Below are positions 1 to 11,780 of a stretch of DNA of 64,000 bases, one piece after another. The notes beneath the pieces are model-generated. The model was not told where the DNA came from. It did no database searches and worked only from the letters and a program-made list of their open reading frames with translations. Origin of the DNA: Bathymodiolus brooksi (Eukaryota > Mollusca > Bivalvia > Mytilida > Modiolidae); the NCBI GenBank assembly GCA_963680875.1, contig OY804585.1, positions 31,610,186-31,674,185 of the forward strand. Reading direction: 5' to 3'. Each line of letters starts with the position of its first letter. Within the stretch, counting starts at the first letter, position 1. A program made the position numbers and the translations under genes.

Positions 1-50
1 GACAGACAGAGGTAAAACAGTATACCCCCCTCTGGTGGAGCGGGGGTATA
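1..50 (+). repeat. 3' end of a dispersed repeat
   Basis: The segment has a GACAGACAGAGG stretch followed by a short C-run/G-run stem and ends in GGGGGTATAA. The same layout (GGACGGACGGAC, CCCCC stem, GGGGGTATAA) ends the repeat at 1292-1369, so this is the truncated end of another copy that starts outside the window. Confidence 0.55.
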
Positions 51-600
51 ACAATGATAAATTGATGGATCATTGAATTACGAAAATTCAAAATGGCTGC
101 TAGGTAAACTTCTAATATCTTTCTTCCCTGAAACCACATGCGATAGATTTGTTACTATGTATTCCCTTTATGACACTTGATCAAGATTGTGATCAGAAAT
201 TCAAGATGGACTTTCATAGGAAATACAAATGTATGTTTAAATGTTTTCTCTGAAACACAAATACTGGTAGTCATTTGAAAAGACATTTTCCTGGATTGTT
301 CCTTTTTGTGTGGTCCACAAATTTTACCATCACTGTCTACAAGGACATCTATTAAACACAGGATACAATTAAAATGTGTGTCAAAACTGAAAAGCTTTCT
401 CAGAAACTAGAAACTTGATTGAATCCAAACTGTAGATCAAGGATCATCTTATGGTTCTTTACAAAGTTGTTTCTTGCATGGAATGAGAGTATAGGTCTAT
501 GGGTTAGGGTTATGGTGTTTTATGCCACTTTCAACAATATTTCAGTTATATCGATGAAATCAGTTTTATTGGTGGAGGAAACTGGGGTACCCGGAAAAAC

Positions 601-1369
601 TAGTATTACTTACTGTGAGCACAGCTCACTAAGATATACCCCCCCGCTCCCCACATCTGTCCAACCTATTTCCATAACCAAAACATTACTGATTGTTCCG
701 ACCAAAAATGAAAGGGACCCTCCTCTCTTCACCGGTAAGCTGCTGATAAAATTTCAAAACATTCCGAGAAATACTAAATCAAGTTATCATACGACATACT
801 GTAGGGTAAAAATCCTATTTTCCGTCATATCAAGTCCAATAACTCTGGAACGGCAAAAGTGAAAATCGTCAAAAATGAAAGGGATCCTCCTCTCTTCACC
901 GGTAAGTTGCTGATAAAATTTCAAAACATTCTGAGAAACACTACTCAAGTTATCATATGACATAGGGTAAAAATCCTATTTTCCGTCATATCAAGTCCAA
1001 TAACTCTGGAACGGCAAAAGTGAAAATCATCAAAAATGAAAGGGATCCTCCTCTCTTCACCGGTAAGCTGCTGATAAAATTTCAAAACATTCTGAAAAAC
1101 ACTACTCAAGTTATCATACGACATAGGGTAAAAATCCTATTTTCCGTCATATAAAGTCCAATAACTCTGGAATGGCAAAAGTGAAAATCGTCAAAAAAGA
1201 AGGGGATCCTCCTCTCTTCACCAGTAAACAGCTGATAAAATTTTAAAAGATTCTAAGAAACACAACTCAAGTTATCGTACGACATAGGATTTGTCTACAG
1301 ACGGACGGACGGACAGATGGACATGGTGAAACCAGAATACCCCCCTACAACTTCGTTGTGGGGGTATAA
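601..1369 (+). mobile_element. Nested non-coding repeat element with internal tandem copies
   Basis: The borders are set by the interrupted SINE. The left end carries ATATACCCCCCCGCTCC and the right end a GGACGGACGGACAGATGG stretch followed by a hairpin ending GGGGGTATAAA. Because the two ends are partly complementary, it resembles a non-autonomous DNA element. Short A-rich flanks are compatible with a small target duplication but cannot prove one. No coding capacity is seen. Confidence 0.55.
701..1290 (+). repeat. Tandem repeat, about 4 x 161-167 bp
   Basis: The marker TCCTCTCTTCACC recurs at 721, 888, 1049 and 1210, giving periods of 167, 161 and 161 bp. Units diverge by a few substitutions. 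An apparent reading frame from 419 to 862 runs through this non-coding repeat and is not considered a gene. Confidence 0.85.
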
Positions 1370-1490
1370 AAACCACTGACCTGCCACAAGTAACTGACTG
1401 ACTTTTACACATAAAATTGCATCGAGTACATCTCCACATGAGCGGGATTTGAACTCGCAATGAGAATATAAAATGGCCTATAGCTATACC

Positions 1491-1703
1491 CCCAGACATA
1501 GTAAAAAGATTTAATGGTCTTCTTACTTTTATGTTGATTAAAAGAAAGATGGCTACTACCACCATCACAGATCAACAATATTGTCTGCCCTTAGTATAAT
1601 TTCTAATGGTCATCAAGATTTGATGGGAGCCCTAGGGTGCATTTGTAGAATCTTCCAAAGTCAACGTAGATTAAGTTGAACATGTATCTTCAAATATATC
1701 TTT
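1491..1703. other. Short unique spacer before the LINE
   Basis: I see no gene, repeat or recognisable signal here. It ends at the target site of the LINE insertion. Confidence 0.5.
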
Positions 1704-2472
1704 AAAGATGATTAAGCAGTAACTGGTTTTTGTGATCTAGAATTGATGTAGTTTACATTCTGGCTGCATGAAATAATTGCACACCTCCTTTTCATAGGTG
1801 ATTTTTTGTGGATTTTTCCACAACTGAAACACTAATGGTACATTGTACATGGGTGAAAATCCTACATGTTATAGTTCATATAATTAAATGTGGTCTTCTC
1901 TAGTTGTTTGCCACCTTGAATCTTTGAATCTTGAATTGAAGTAGTAGATTTTCTGCATGTGGACTTGCTCAGGTTATGGTCGTATCTATTGTTTGGGACA
2001 ACAGTGAGTAAAGTGGGTATGAATTCAGTGTTGGTCTTGTATCTTAATTGATAAATATAATAGAAATGATATGTATAATACTGATAACTTATTTAAATTT
2101 TTGTTTTCTTTACCAGTTACATTTTAACAGAATGAAACAGATTATTGATGTGTATGATTTTGATTTTGCTGATACTATATGAAATGAAAAGGATATAATT
2201 TATAACTGTAAAAATTGCAATATATTATGTTGTTTAGCTTTTTGTAGCCATGTTTGATTACAGTCATTGTTTTTATTGTCTCTTTCTTTTGTCTTCTTTC
2301 TCTTTGTACTACTGTTCATTATATTTTTTCTGTTGTCTTCTTTCTTTTTGTACTACTGTACATTTCATTTTTGTGTACTTATTATTATATTGGTTGGTCT
2401 GGTGCAGAATTTATGTATATTGTATGTTTATTTATGATAATCAATCAGTGTGTTATGTTATAAGATTACTTA

Positions 2473-5400
2473 ATGGCTAGTATAAGAATTCTTTCAGTAA
2501 ACTGTCAGGGACTCGGTAACATTGTAAAAAGAACAGATGTCTTTAATTATCTAAAAAAAAAGCAGTGCAACATCTACTGTCTACAAGATACTCATTTTAC
2601 TTGTGAAAATGAAAAGAGCATACGATCAAGTTTGGATTATGAATGTTATTTTAGCTCATTTACATCAAATGCCAGGGGTACTGCTATTCTTTTTAACAAT
2701 AATTTTGAATTTAATATTCTTAAAGAGAAAAGAGACATAAATGGGAATTATCTTGTTTTAGATATTAATGTTGACAAAATTAACTTTACACTTGTTTCTA
2801 TTTATGGACCGAATGATGATAATCCTCAATTTTATGAGAATATCATGTCAATAGTTGAGGAATTTGGAAATGAAAATTTTATAATTTGTGGTGATTTCAA
2901 TCTTGTATTATGTCCAGAGTTAGATTACTGTAACTATTTGCATGTAAATAACCCAAAGTCGAGAGAGAAGGTTTTAGAATTAATTGAAGAAAGAAGTCTA
3001 ATAGACCCTTATAGGCAACTTTATCCAGATAGTTATCGTTATACTTGGAGGAAAAAAAATCCATTTAGACAGGCTAGATTGGATTTTTTCCTTTTTACAG
3101 AAAGTATGCTTACTAATTTAAAAAATTGTACTATTGATCCAAGTTACAGATCTGATCATTCAATGATTATTTTAAGCCTTGTGTTTAATCCCTTCAATAA
3201 AGGTAAGGGCTTGTGGAAGTTTAACAACTCACTATTATACGAAAAGGACTACAGCAAAATTGTAAGGAAAAAAATCATTGATCTGAAAAAACAATATGCA
3301 GCATTAATCTATAATAGGGATAAAATTCAAGAAATTGATGATAATGAACTGCAACTTACTATTAACATTCAACTGTTTTTGGAAATGTTACTTTTAGAAA
3401 TACGAGGAAAAACAATTTCATTTGCAAGCTATATAAAAAAAATTAAGGAACAGAGATTTAGAGATCTTCAAGAAGAAATTGCTACCCTTGAAAAAAAAGT
3501 TACTGAAAACTCAATTGAAAATTTAGAAACAAAAAAGCATGAATTGGAATCTCTTAGAAATGAAAAAATGAAAGGTAAGTTAGTAAGATCAAGAGCTCAA
3601 TGGGTAGATGAAGGAGAAAAGCCAACAACATATTTTTGTGGGCTAGAATCTAAAAATTATACCAGTAAGATAATTCCAAAAGTTGAAAAAGATAATGGGG
3701 AAATTGTTACAGATCAGAAGGAGATATTATAAGAAGTATAATATTTTTATGAAAATTTGTACAAAAATAAAGATGAAGATAAGGGTTGTAGTCTTAAAGA
3801 TATAGTGGAGGGTTTGAAGGGGGCAAGTATAAGAAAACTCACAGAAGAAGAAAAAGATAATTTAGAAGGGGAAATTGGGAGCTTTGAAGCTGGGGAAATT
3901 TTGAAAAAGATGAAAAATAACAAAAGTCCTGGATCAGATGGGTTTTTAAAGTTTTTTTGGAAAGATCTGAAAGTTTTTGTTATTGGTTCTTTAAATTATG
4001 GGTATAGTTTAGGAAGTTTATCTGTTACACAAAAACAAGGTATAATCACATGTTTACCAAAGGGAGACAAATCAAGACATTTTCTAAAAAATTGGCGGCC
4101 AATCTCATTGTTGAATACAGTATATAAGATAGGGTCTGGGGTGATAGCAAATAGAATTAAAAAAGTTCTCCCCACATTAATTAATAATGATCAGACTGGT
4201 TTTATTGCAGGTAGGTACATAGGGGAAAATATTAGGCTTTTGTTTGATATAATGGAATATGCAGAGGAGAATGATATACCTGGTTTATTTTTGTTAATAG
4301 ATTTTGAGAAGGCTTTCGACTCAATATCATGGAACTTTCTTAATAACATTTTAAAATTTTTCAATTTTGGGGAATCTATTCAAAAATGGGTTAAAACGTT
4401 TTATAACAACATTAAATCTGCAGTCAATCAGGGAGGGAATTTATCTGAGTTTTTACGTATAGAGAGAGGCTGTAGGCAAGGGGATCCGTTGTCCCCTTAT
4501 TTATTCATACTATGTGCTGAAATAATGGCTATAAAAATAAGAGAAAACCCTAAAATAAAAGGAATTAAAGTCTTGTACTCAGAACATGAAATTTCTCAAT
4601 TCGCTGATGATACATCAGTAATTTTGGATGGATCAGAAGAATCATTAAATGAAACACTTTTGGAATTGGAATGGTTCAAAAAGATATCAGGCCTTAAAAT
4701 AAATTTTTCAAAAACACAAGTTATTTGGATAGGAAGCAAAAAATACAGCAGTGATAGACTATGTGAAAACTGGAATCTCTCCTGGGGAAAAACTACGTTT
4801 ACTGTTCTGGGAATAAATTTCGATGTTGATATTTCTAAAATTACAAAGATCAATTATGAAAAATATTTAAAAAAAAATGAAAGGATTCTTTAAACAGTGG
4901 AACAAAAGAAATTTAACTCCTATAGGTAAGATTACTGTGGTTAAATCACTAATTCTGCCAGTACTTAACCATCTTTTTATTGCACTTCCAAACCCTAGTA
5001 TAGAAATTATTAAAGATATTGAAGATATGTTATATACATTTATTTGGAAATCATCTGTTAATAGAGTGAAAAAAGATATCATGCAAAAGGAGTATCAAGA
5101 GGGGAGACTTAAGATGATTAATATACATTCTTTTATTTTGGCTTTGAAGTCCACATGGATCAGGAGACTCTTTTTCAACAATTGTAAATGGCAGAATATG
5201 TTTATGTCATCAATTGATATAAATAAACTATCATGTGGCGGTAGTGGATATATAGAACAAGTAATAGAAAGTATAAAAAATCAATTTTGGAAGGATGTAT
5301 TATATGCTTGGAAATCTGTTATTGAAAAAGACGAAAACAAAGATTGGACAAACTTTCTTGCCAATACAGTTTGGTTGAATAAACAGGTAAAAATTGACAA

Positions 5401-6262
5401 AAGAACTATCTTTTATCCAGAGTGGTTCAATAGGGGTGTAAAGTTTGTTAACGATTTTGTCAATGATGATGGTTCTTTTCTGACTTTAGATCAGTTTTCA
5501 AACAAATTTGGATTTTGTGTAAATTTTTTGCAATATAATGGGGTTATTAGTTCTTTACGACAAATGCTAAAATTATATCCATATGGAGACAAATCATCTA
5601 ATTTACAGACTCCTTTTGTCCCATCATCTCTACAAAATATTTTTCGAAGTTCTAAAGGTTCAAAAGATATGTACACAATTCTAAATAAAAACAGTAGTTT
5701 TCCTACAGCTCAAAGAAAATGGAATACAGTTTTTGATATTAATTCAAATGAGTGGAAACAAATTTATATACTCCCTTTTAAAGCTACAGCATGTACAAAA
5801 TTACATTGGTTTCAATTTAGAATAAACCACAATATTCTGGCTACTAATTATTTCCTGAAAAAAATTAAAATTATTGATGATGCAAATTGTAATTTTTGCC
5901 AAAAGGAAAATGAAACAATTGAACACATTTTTTGGGGTTGTGAAAATGTACAAAATCTTCTAGGGCAAGTAAATTCTTGGTTCGGTGACAAAGACATAAA
6001 CCAAACATTTTTAAAGAAGACTCTAATTTTTGGGGATGTTGATAAAGTATATAAAGATGATGTATACAATGCCATTTTACTAAACATAAAATACTATATA
6101 TATACAAACAGATGTCTGAAGAAAAAATTATCCATTCATTCGCTTAAAGCCTGTTTGATAAATTTATATAAAACTGAAAAAATGATTGCTGTCCGAAATC
6201 AAAGAATTGCAGAATTTCAATTACATTGGAGTACTTTTGAAAAACTGTTTGAGGATTGTTGA
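2473..6262 (+). pseudogene. LINE endonuclease-reverse transcriptase ORF, two stops and one frameshift
   Basis: The N-terminal ~230 residues are an APE-type endonuclease: SVNCQGLG near residue 8, GDFNL, and a terminal RSDHS motif. The reverse transcriptase follows in the same frame after two in-frame TAA codons (3730-3732 and 3739-3741). Visible motifs are NWRPISLLN, QTGFIAGRYIGENIR, DFEKAFDS, GCRQGDPLSPYLF and the catalytic FADDT (about 4603). The C-terminal part continues in the next frame from about 4877. The shift falls in an A-homopolymer at 4868-4876, so a sequencing error is possible there. A zinc-finger zf-RVT motif (CNFC...EHIFWGC) sits near 5890-5945. The domain order fits L1/Tx1-clade elements. 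With these lesions it should not encode a full protein. Confidence 0.88.
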
Positions 6263-6822
6263 CATAGTTTTTATTCTTATGTAAATTCCCTTTACATAGA
6301 GATTCCACTAAATACTAACTGATATAGTATATCTAAATATACTTTTCTTGTTTATATTTACTATACTATAGTATACTTTATAGTATATTCATTATGGGAT
6401 AATTAAAACAATATGAATATTTGATCCATCCAAATAATACTTTTGTATATCTGGTACAGTGTTATAGTCCAATTGATTGTTTGCACCAGGCCAGACCATA
6501 AAAGTTTTACATATAAATGCCAATATAAAGTACAATCTCATCTTCTCAATGTCTTTTCTTTTTTTCTTTTTTTTCTTTTTAAAAATACACTAAAATTCTT
6601 ATCTACTTTTTTTCCTAATTATACAAAATTTTTTTTTATCACATATATCAATAGTAAACAATATACATATGATTATACATTGTATATTGGAAAAGATTGT
6701 AAGAAGATTTAATTGTACTTTACTATATAGATTGTATGATGTTTTATATGTTATTATATTATTGTACTCTATTCTGTATTGATGTATTTTGCAGTTGAGA
6801 AAAAAAAAAAAAAAAGAAAAAA
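6263..6822 (+). other. LINE 3' untranslated region and A-rich tail
   Basis: AT-rich sequence with T-runs (6550-6640) and several TATA/ATAT-rich stretches, closed by GAG(A)15 G(A)n at 6798-6825. The open frame at 6443-6712 is low-complexity and belongs to this untranslated region. Confidence 0.75.
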
Positions 6823-6944
6823 AAAGATGATTAAGCTATTTAAAATGGTAGAAAAGAAAAATGTGATATAATTATAGATTTCCCCCCTTATTTCGTTATA
6901 CACATGTGCACAAAATTTGCATTTGCCACATTCGACTTTGACAG

Positions 6945-7170
6945 TTGCTTTATAATCCAGGTCGTTGTGAGTTTGAATCCCACTCAGGAGAGGTGTACTC
7001 GATACAACATTATGTGATAAAGATTGTCAGTGACTTGCAGCAAGTCAGTGATTTTCTCCGGGTAATCCGGTTTCCTCCACCAATAAAACTGATTGACGAT
7101 TTAACTGAAATATTGTTAAAAGTGGTGCTAGACACCATAACCCTAAACCTAATGCCTATAATCCAGGTTA
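6945..7170 (+). mobile_element. tRNA-derived SINE (window's common family)
   Basis: It contains a B-box-like GTGAGTTTGAATCCC, then GATACAACATTATGTGATAA, CTTTCCTCCACCAATAAAAC-type sequence and the tail ATATTGTTAAAAGTGGTGC. It ends in ACCATAACCCTAAACC. At least twelve further copies or fragments lie in the window in both orientations. The layout resembles mollusc SINEs with a conserved central domain (V-SINE/MetaSINE type); the family name is my inference. Confidence 0.75.
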
Positions 7171-8122
7171 AATAAATAGGAAATGTACATGTAAGTGTAC
7201 ATGTAACATAAAAATATATTTATGTGGTGCCATTTTAGAAAAAAATCTACCGCTTATCGTTCAATACTGAATACAGATCATCTTTAAGATTCTATAATCT
7301 TGAATGCAAATAAATATACAGAAATAGGAACTACGTAGTTTCTCTACAGAGTTGTACAGCACCATTCATGAGGCTTTTTGAAGTTTTACTAGTTGTGTGA
7401 AACAACAGATGGGTTGTAAATGAGTGTGTACTGTTTTGAGAATACCTGTAAAAGCTTGCTGTAACTGCTATAATAAACTAAAGTTTGTTAGGAATGATCA
7501 TTAATGGTGTACGTGTCGCCAATTTTATTGAAAAGAACGTTAACAGACAAAATTTTGAATCCAGTCGTTTTCTGGGGTGTCCTCTGTCACGTCTGCACTA
7601 TTTAACTGTTTCTTACAGTTTACTCTACATGAATCAGGTACTGGATTAAGAAAGCAACTATTAATTCATATACCTTTATTGTGTACACAGAAAACGTAAT
7701 GATTGACCGATAAAATTACCTTTAATACATGTACCACTGAATATACTGATGCCTTACACCTTCAACAAGATTATTTGTTACTATAAATTATAATGATAAT
7801 TTTGTTGAATAAATGATCTTTATAATTCTCATAAACTGTTAGAATCTGCAGAAGAATACAAGAGGCAGTCTTACAAAGATAATTTACCTTAAAAAACAAT
7901 TCAAGTTGGGTAAATGAATGTGATTTCTGAAAATTTTGTAAGAATCTAAAATTTGAAAACTTTAATGTCTGAGTCTCAACGGAAAATGGCAAGTCCATGA
8001 CTCATCTTGGCAAAAACATTACATCAAAGGACTAACACTTTTAAAAGATTACAATGCAGACAAATGATTAACATAATAAACACATGTATTTATTTTCATT
8101 ACGTTGAATATTAAAGATGTAT
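7171..8122. other. Intergenic stretch without a recognised feature
   Basis: AT-rich sequence. The only open frame (7771-7998, minus) is short, low-complexity and shows no family signature. I see no RNA gene. Confidence 0.5.
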
Positions 8123-8654
8123 ACAGTCAAACCAGCTTTAGTGATCACCTCTATTAAGTTACAGTCAAGCCAGCTTTAGTGATCACCTCTATTAAGTTAC
8201 AGTCAAGCCAGCTTTAGTGATCACCTCTATTAAGTTACAGTCAAGCCAGCTTTAGTGATCACCTCTATTAAGTTACAGTCAAACCAGCTTTAGTGACCAC
8301 CTCTATTAAGTTACAGTCAAACCAGCTTTAGTGACCACCTCTATTAAGTTACAGTCAAACCAGCTTTAGTGATCACCTCTATTAAGTTACAGTCAAGCCA
8401 GCTTTAGTGATCACCTCTATTAAGTTACAGTCAAGCCAGCTTTAGTGATCACCTCTATTAAGTTACAGTCAAGCCAGCTTTAGTGATCACCTCTATTAAG
8501 TTACAGTCAAGCCAGCTTTAGTGATCACCTCTATTAAGTTACAGTCAAACCAGCTATAGTGATCACCTTTATTAAGTTACAGTCAAGCCAGCTTTAGTGA
8601 TCACCTCTATTAAGTTACAGTCAAGCCAGCTTTAGTGATCACCTCTATTAAGCA
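8123..8654 (+). repeat. Minisatellite, 14 x 38 bp
   Basis: The unit begins ACAGTCAARCCAGCTTTAGT and contains GATCACCTCTATTAAGTT. Unit starts are spaced exactly 38 bp from 8123 to 8617 with no indels. Variation is limited to a few transitions. The array lies beyond the 3' end of MFSD5. Confidence 0.95.
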
Positions 8655-8724
8655 ATAACTTGTATTGTATGACCTTAATTTTGATTTCCTTTCACAGTGA
8701 ATTTCATAGAATTAAACCTGTATT

Positions 8725-8806
8725 TAACGACCACCTGACCTGTCTTGTGTGACCTAATTTCAATGTTCCTTTAGAAGGTCACATAAGACAGGTTTGACTG
8801 TATCAT
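8725..8806 (+). repeat. Imperfect hairpin related to the 38-bp unit
   Basis: GACCTGTCTTGTGTGACCT at about 8737 pairs with AGGTCACATAAGACAGGT at about 8776, and the right arm runs into TTTGACTGTA, the complement of the array's ACAGTCAAA. It looks like the remains of the ancestral dispersed element from which the array grew. Confidence 0.55.
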
Positions 8807-8872
8807 GAATATGCACGAGTAGCACTTAATATATCAACAACTTTGATCGTTTCCAAAATCCTAGTCTTACAC

Positions 8873-8878
8873 TTTATT
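8873..8878 (-). terminator. Polyadenylation signal of MFSD5
   Basis: TTTATT on the plus strand reads AATAAA on the minus strand, 67 nt past the MFSD5 stop codon. This is the first canonical signal downstream, so the mRNA most likely ends near 8850-8860. Confidence 0.65.
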
Positions 8879-8944
8879 ATTGTCATCATCGTACAACTAT
8901 AACAACATTTTTCATTTAACATGTTCAAAGTCAATCAAATTCTT

Positions 8945-10300
8945 TCAAAATATGTTCACAATATGATCCGACTCTAACCATGCAGCTTCCTGTTTAAGGC
9001 CATCATGATTTTTAGATATTGTGTGTAGCCTAAATCCACTGAGAATGGCTAAAAATAGTAACATAACGCAGATGACGAAAATCATTCTGTTACCATGCTG
9101 GAAAACATCCTCATGGAGCAACATAAGAACGATGCAAGCAATAAGGTTTATTGGAACACGGAACCAGTTTATTATGCTCCACCTGTGAGTATCTGGAATG
9201 ATATGACTACGGAGAAATCCCATTGACGGAAAATACAAGCCAACACCTATTTGAAAGAGTAACAATGCAGCATATGACAAGTCATACATGTCAGCGTGAT
9301 GTCCAGGGCGTGTTGATATGACTAATATTATGTTCGCTATAAAAGCAATGCATATTGATATCAGAAGTAATACTGAAACTGACAATTTTTTCTTAGCAAC
9401 GATGATTTGGAAAAATGCTTGTCCTATTAGAATGCTTATCATAAAAGTAGAAAATATAATCCCAAGCGATGATCTTGAAGGTCCCAAAATTGGTGTCCAT
9501 AAGAAAATTGTGATATAAATTACACTTTCATATAATGACTCCACAGCTCCTATCATGAATATTTCTTCCTCTGTAACAATCTTCTTAAATCCTTCTCCAC
9601 ACTGCTTCTTAAATTTTACTTTATGTACAGCACTATTCTCACTCCATTGTGTATACACGATAATTCCTGCAAATATCAAGAACGGAACAGCGAACATATA
9701 GGGTGCAACAGGTCCTAAACCAAACCATTCTGACAAAACATTGGTACTAATACCAGCTATAACAGCTAGAATGCCATTCCAAAATGAGGCTTTAGCGAAT
9801 GTTACTGACATCCATTCTTTCGGGAAGTCATGAGTCTCAAGATGCTCATGGATATACCATGCTTCAAAAGCACTGAAAAGTACTGATGTTGCAAGTCCTC
9901 CTATAATTCTACCAATTATCAATACACCATAACTTCTTGACAGTTTTAAAAAGCATGATATTGAATAAACGACTGTAAAAAATAGGCATAACTTTTTACG
10001 TCCAAAATTGTCTGCAGCTATTGGTGTCCAGGTACCAAAAATAACAGAGGCAGCAAAACCAAACACATACAAAACTGCTATCTGAGGCTCTTGAAATCCA
10101 TAATATGAATATAATTTGTACAGATACGGTCCTTGTAACCAGTCTGCAAACATTGCCAACAAATAAGCTGCAAAATATGTCCGTTGAAATTTGAGAAACT
10201 GAGGATTGTTGCCAATCGATTCATCTTTCCTTGCTCTATGAGCTAATACCTGCAAAACTGCACAAATTCCAAACAAGACAAAAAATGTAAAAACCTCCAT
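8945..10300 (-). CDS. MFSD5: Major facilitator superfamily domain-containing protein 5 (molybdate-anion transporter)
   Basis: This 451-aa intronless reading frame is full length (human MFSD5 is about 450 aa). Family landmarks are FADWLQGPYLYKLYSYYGF near residue 50, the MFS motif-A-like ADNFGRKKL near residue 95, and SAFEAWYIHEH near residue 143. About twelve hydrophobic segments fit a polytopic membrane carrier. In other organisms the family is reported to take up molybdate, in animals with some evidence for neuronal and nutrient-responsive roles; the substrate here is inferred. The ATG at 10300 is chosen because the alignment with the family starts there. A good 3' splice site lies upstream at 10409-10410 (minus), so a 5'-UTR intron is likely. 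It stands alone, transcribed away from the LINE relic cluster at 11.8-14.1 kb. Confidence 0.95.
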   Translation of the reverse strand: MEVFTFFVLFGICAVLQVLAHRARKDESIGNNPQFLKFQRTYFAAYLLAMFADWLQGPYLYKLYSYYGFQEPQIAVLYVFGFAASVIFGTWTPIAADNFGRKKLCLFFTVVYSISCFLKLSRSYGVLIIGRIIGGLATSVLFSAFEAWYIHEHLETHDFPKEWMSVTFAKASFWNGILAVIAGISTNVLSEWFGLGPVAPYMFAVPFLIFAGIIVYTQWSENSAVHKVKFKKQCGEGFKKIVTEEEIFMIGAVESLYESVIYITIFLWTPILGPSRSSLGIIFSTFMISILIGQAFFQIIVAKKKLSVSVLLLISICIAFIANIILVISTRPGHHADMYDLSYAALLLFQIGVGLYFPSMGFLRSHIIPDTHRWSIINWFRVPINLIACIVLMLLHEDVFQHGNRMIFVICVMLLFLAILSGFRLHTISKNHDGLKQEAAWLESDHIVNIF

Positions 10301-10408
10301 CTTTGATCCTATTTATGTTATTAATTGTTTTTTTTTTTTTTCTTGTGGTTTCTCTTTTGTTACTGTTGTTAAGATAAATACATTTTCTTCTGTCACATTT
10401 TAGCCAGC

Positions 10409-10425
10409 CTGAAAATACAAAAAAA
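10409..10425 (-). promoter_or_regulatory. MFSD5: Likely 3' splice site of an MFSD5 5'-UTR intron
   Basis: Read on the minus strand this is a T-rich tract followed by TTTTCAG, 109 nt upstream of the MFSD5 start codon. Exon sequence would begin at 10408. I could not identify the partner donor or the first exon. Confidence 0.5.
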
Positions 10426-11780
10426 GATTCAATTAATATATACTCTGGTAGTTCTTTCATTAAATCTGATTATTATATAGATAGGTGTGACTTACTGAGA
10501 TTTCTCAATGAAATAAATCCCTGTAATTCACATGTGAAATAAATTGTTTATTTTGACTCGTTATTTTCCCCGCAGGTTTCACTGTAGCCGGAACTACTTT
10601 TACACACACGTCAGTGTTTTAGTGTGTAATGTACAAAAATGCATGTCATCATCATATACAATGCACAAAATATGGATAGGTAACAGATATTTGCGACAGT
10701 AAAACCAAGATTTACACACGGAAAGCTTAAAATACATGTAATAGTTATTTCCATTCTAATGCAATACAAAATTCTAACATGACGTCCTTCTTTCGCTTTG
10801 TAAATAAATGAGCGATTTATCGATTGGGTATAATCTCATTAGCACATGCGCCGGTGCACACAAATAAGCCAGGTAATAAAATAATTAAATAAAATTATTT
10901 ACACTTGTTGTTAATGTTTTAATAACATTTATATTTACTGAAAATAATCAACATATCCAAAATTAATAATATGTGATGTGCAATTAAAACATGCAAACAT
11001 AATATTATTGTTACGGATGCTCCATCAATACGACTGACATTCCCGTCGTAAATGTATATGTGACTGACTTTTCCGTCGTAAATGTACATGATTTATCATC
11101 TGCTCGAATTTGGCAGCATAAATTGTCTGTGACATTGTCCGCAAATGGAAATATAAATTATCGTCTTCCAAATAAAGTATACTACCGTATTTGTACTGTT
11201 AGACATATCAGAATCGAAATAATTCATGGAAGCTTAATTTTTTTCAGCTGGGGGGGTGCAGAGGGGGAGGAGGGATATCAATCTTCTGGAACTGTGACAG
11301 GCAAATTCTGAGTCGGTTCAGTGAATTTATTTATCAGGGACAGAAATTACCGGAGGCCCAGTCGCCCATGGCCCCTAGATTTTGGTCTGGGCTACTAAAC
11401 TTTTACCTATAATTTAGTTAAACATATAGACATTTTTGTTAATTTTTTTTATCAAAAAAGCTTGAACTTCCCAATTTCTATCCCTGTTTATAAGTCTGAC
11501 CAAATGTCTGGCAAAACCATCCAGGAAGCTAACCTTTGTATTGTTGTTTGGTCCAATATTATTATTAACCTTTTCTAATCTTGCTTACATGTATATGTAC
11601 ACTTGTACAGGTAGTTTACAGGTAGTTTACTGGTAGTTTACAGGTAGTACCTGCCTCATATCAAACTGAACTAGTGATTACAATACCACTATCTGCTTTT
11701 CACCGAAATTTCACTTCTTGAAGAGTGTTACACACCCTATGCTATGTGCAAAATATACATAGACAATAATATAGACAATA
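10426..11780. other. Upstream region of MFSD5, no gene recognised
   Basis: It probably contains the MFSD5 promoter and first non-coding exon, but no TATA box or initiator can be assigned. The frame at 11060-11311 has no family signature. Short internal repeats are present: two copies of a CGTCGTAAATGTA block (11045-11090) and four GGTAGTTTAC-like units (11610-11650). Confidence 0.4.

Larger units (their letters stand above)
500..1480 (-). repeat. tRNA-derived SINE copy, split by an insertion
   Basis: Positions 500-600 match the tail half of the window's common SINE in reverse orientation (GGTGGAGGAAAC, then a truncated ACCCGG). The matching head half resumes at 1370-1470 (ACCACTGACCTGCC through a B-box-like GATTTGAACTCGC). 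Intact copies, for example 25290-25550, join these two blocks directly, so 601-1369 is an insertion into this SINE. Confidence 0.7.
1704..6836 (+). mobile_element. Near-complete non-LTR retrotransposon (L1/Tx1-like LINE) with target-site duplication
   Basis: The 14-bp string AAAGATGATTAAGC is present at 1704-1717 and again at 6823-6836, directly after an A-rich tail (6800-6825). This is the signature of target-primed reverse transcription. Between them lie a 755-bp 5' region, a long endonuclease/reverse-transcriptase coding region (2473-6262), and a T-rich 3' region of about 540 bp. The exact duplication length is uncertain by a few bases where it merges with the poly(A). No ORF1/gag-like frame is seen in the 5' region, so this is either a single-ORF type or one that lost ORF1. 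The intact duplication suggests a fairly recent insertion. Confidence 0.88.

Noticed and set aside
2250..2480. LINE ORF1 (gag)
   Set aside because: Two overlapping hydrophobic, T-rich low-complexity frames without coiled coil, RRM or zinc knuckle.
7135..7160. Telomeric repeat
   Set aside because: Only two imperfect CCCTAA units, which are the tail of a SINE.
9318..9518. Plus-strand 66-aa frame
   Set aside because: Antisense shadow of MFSD5.
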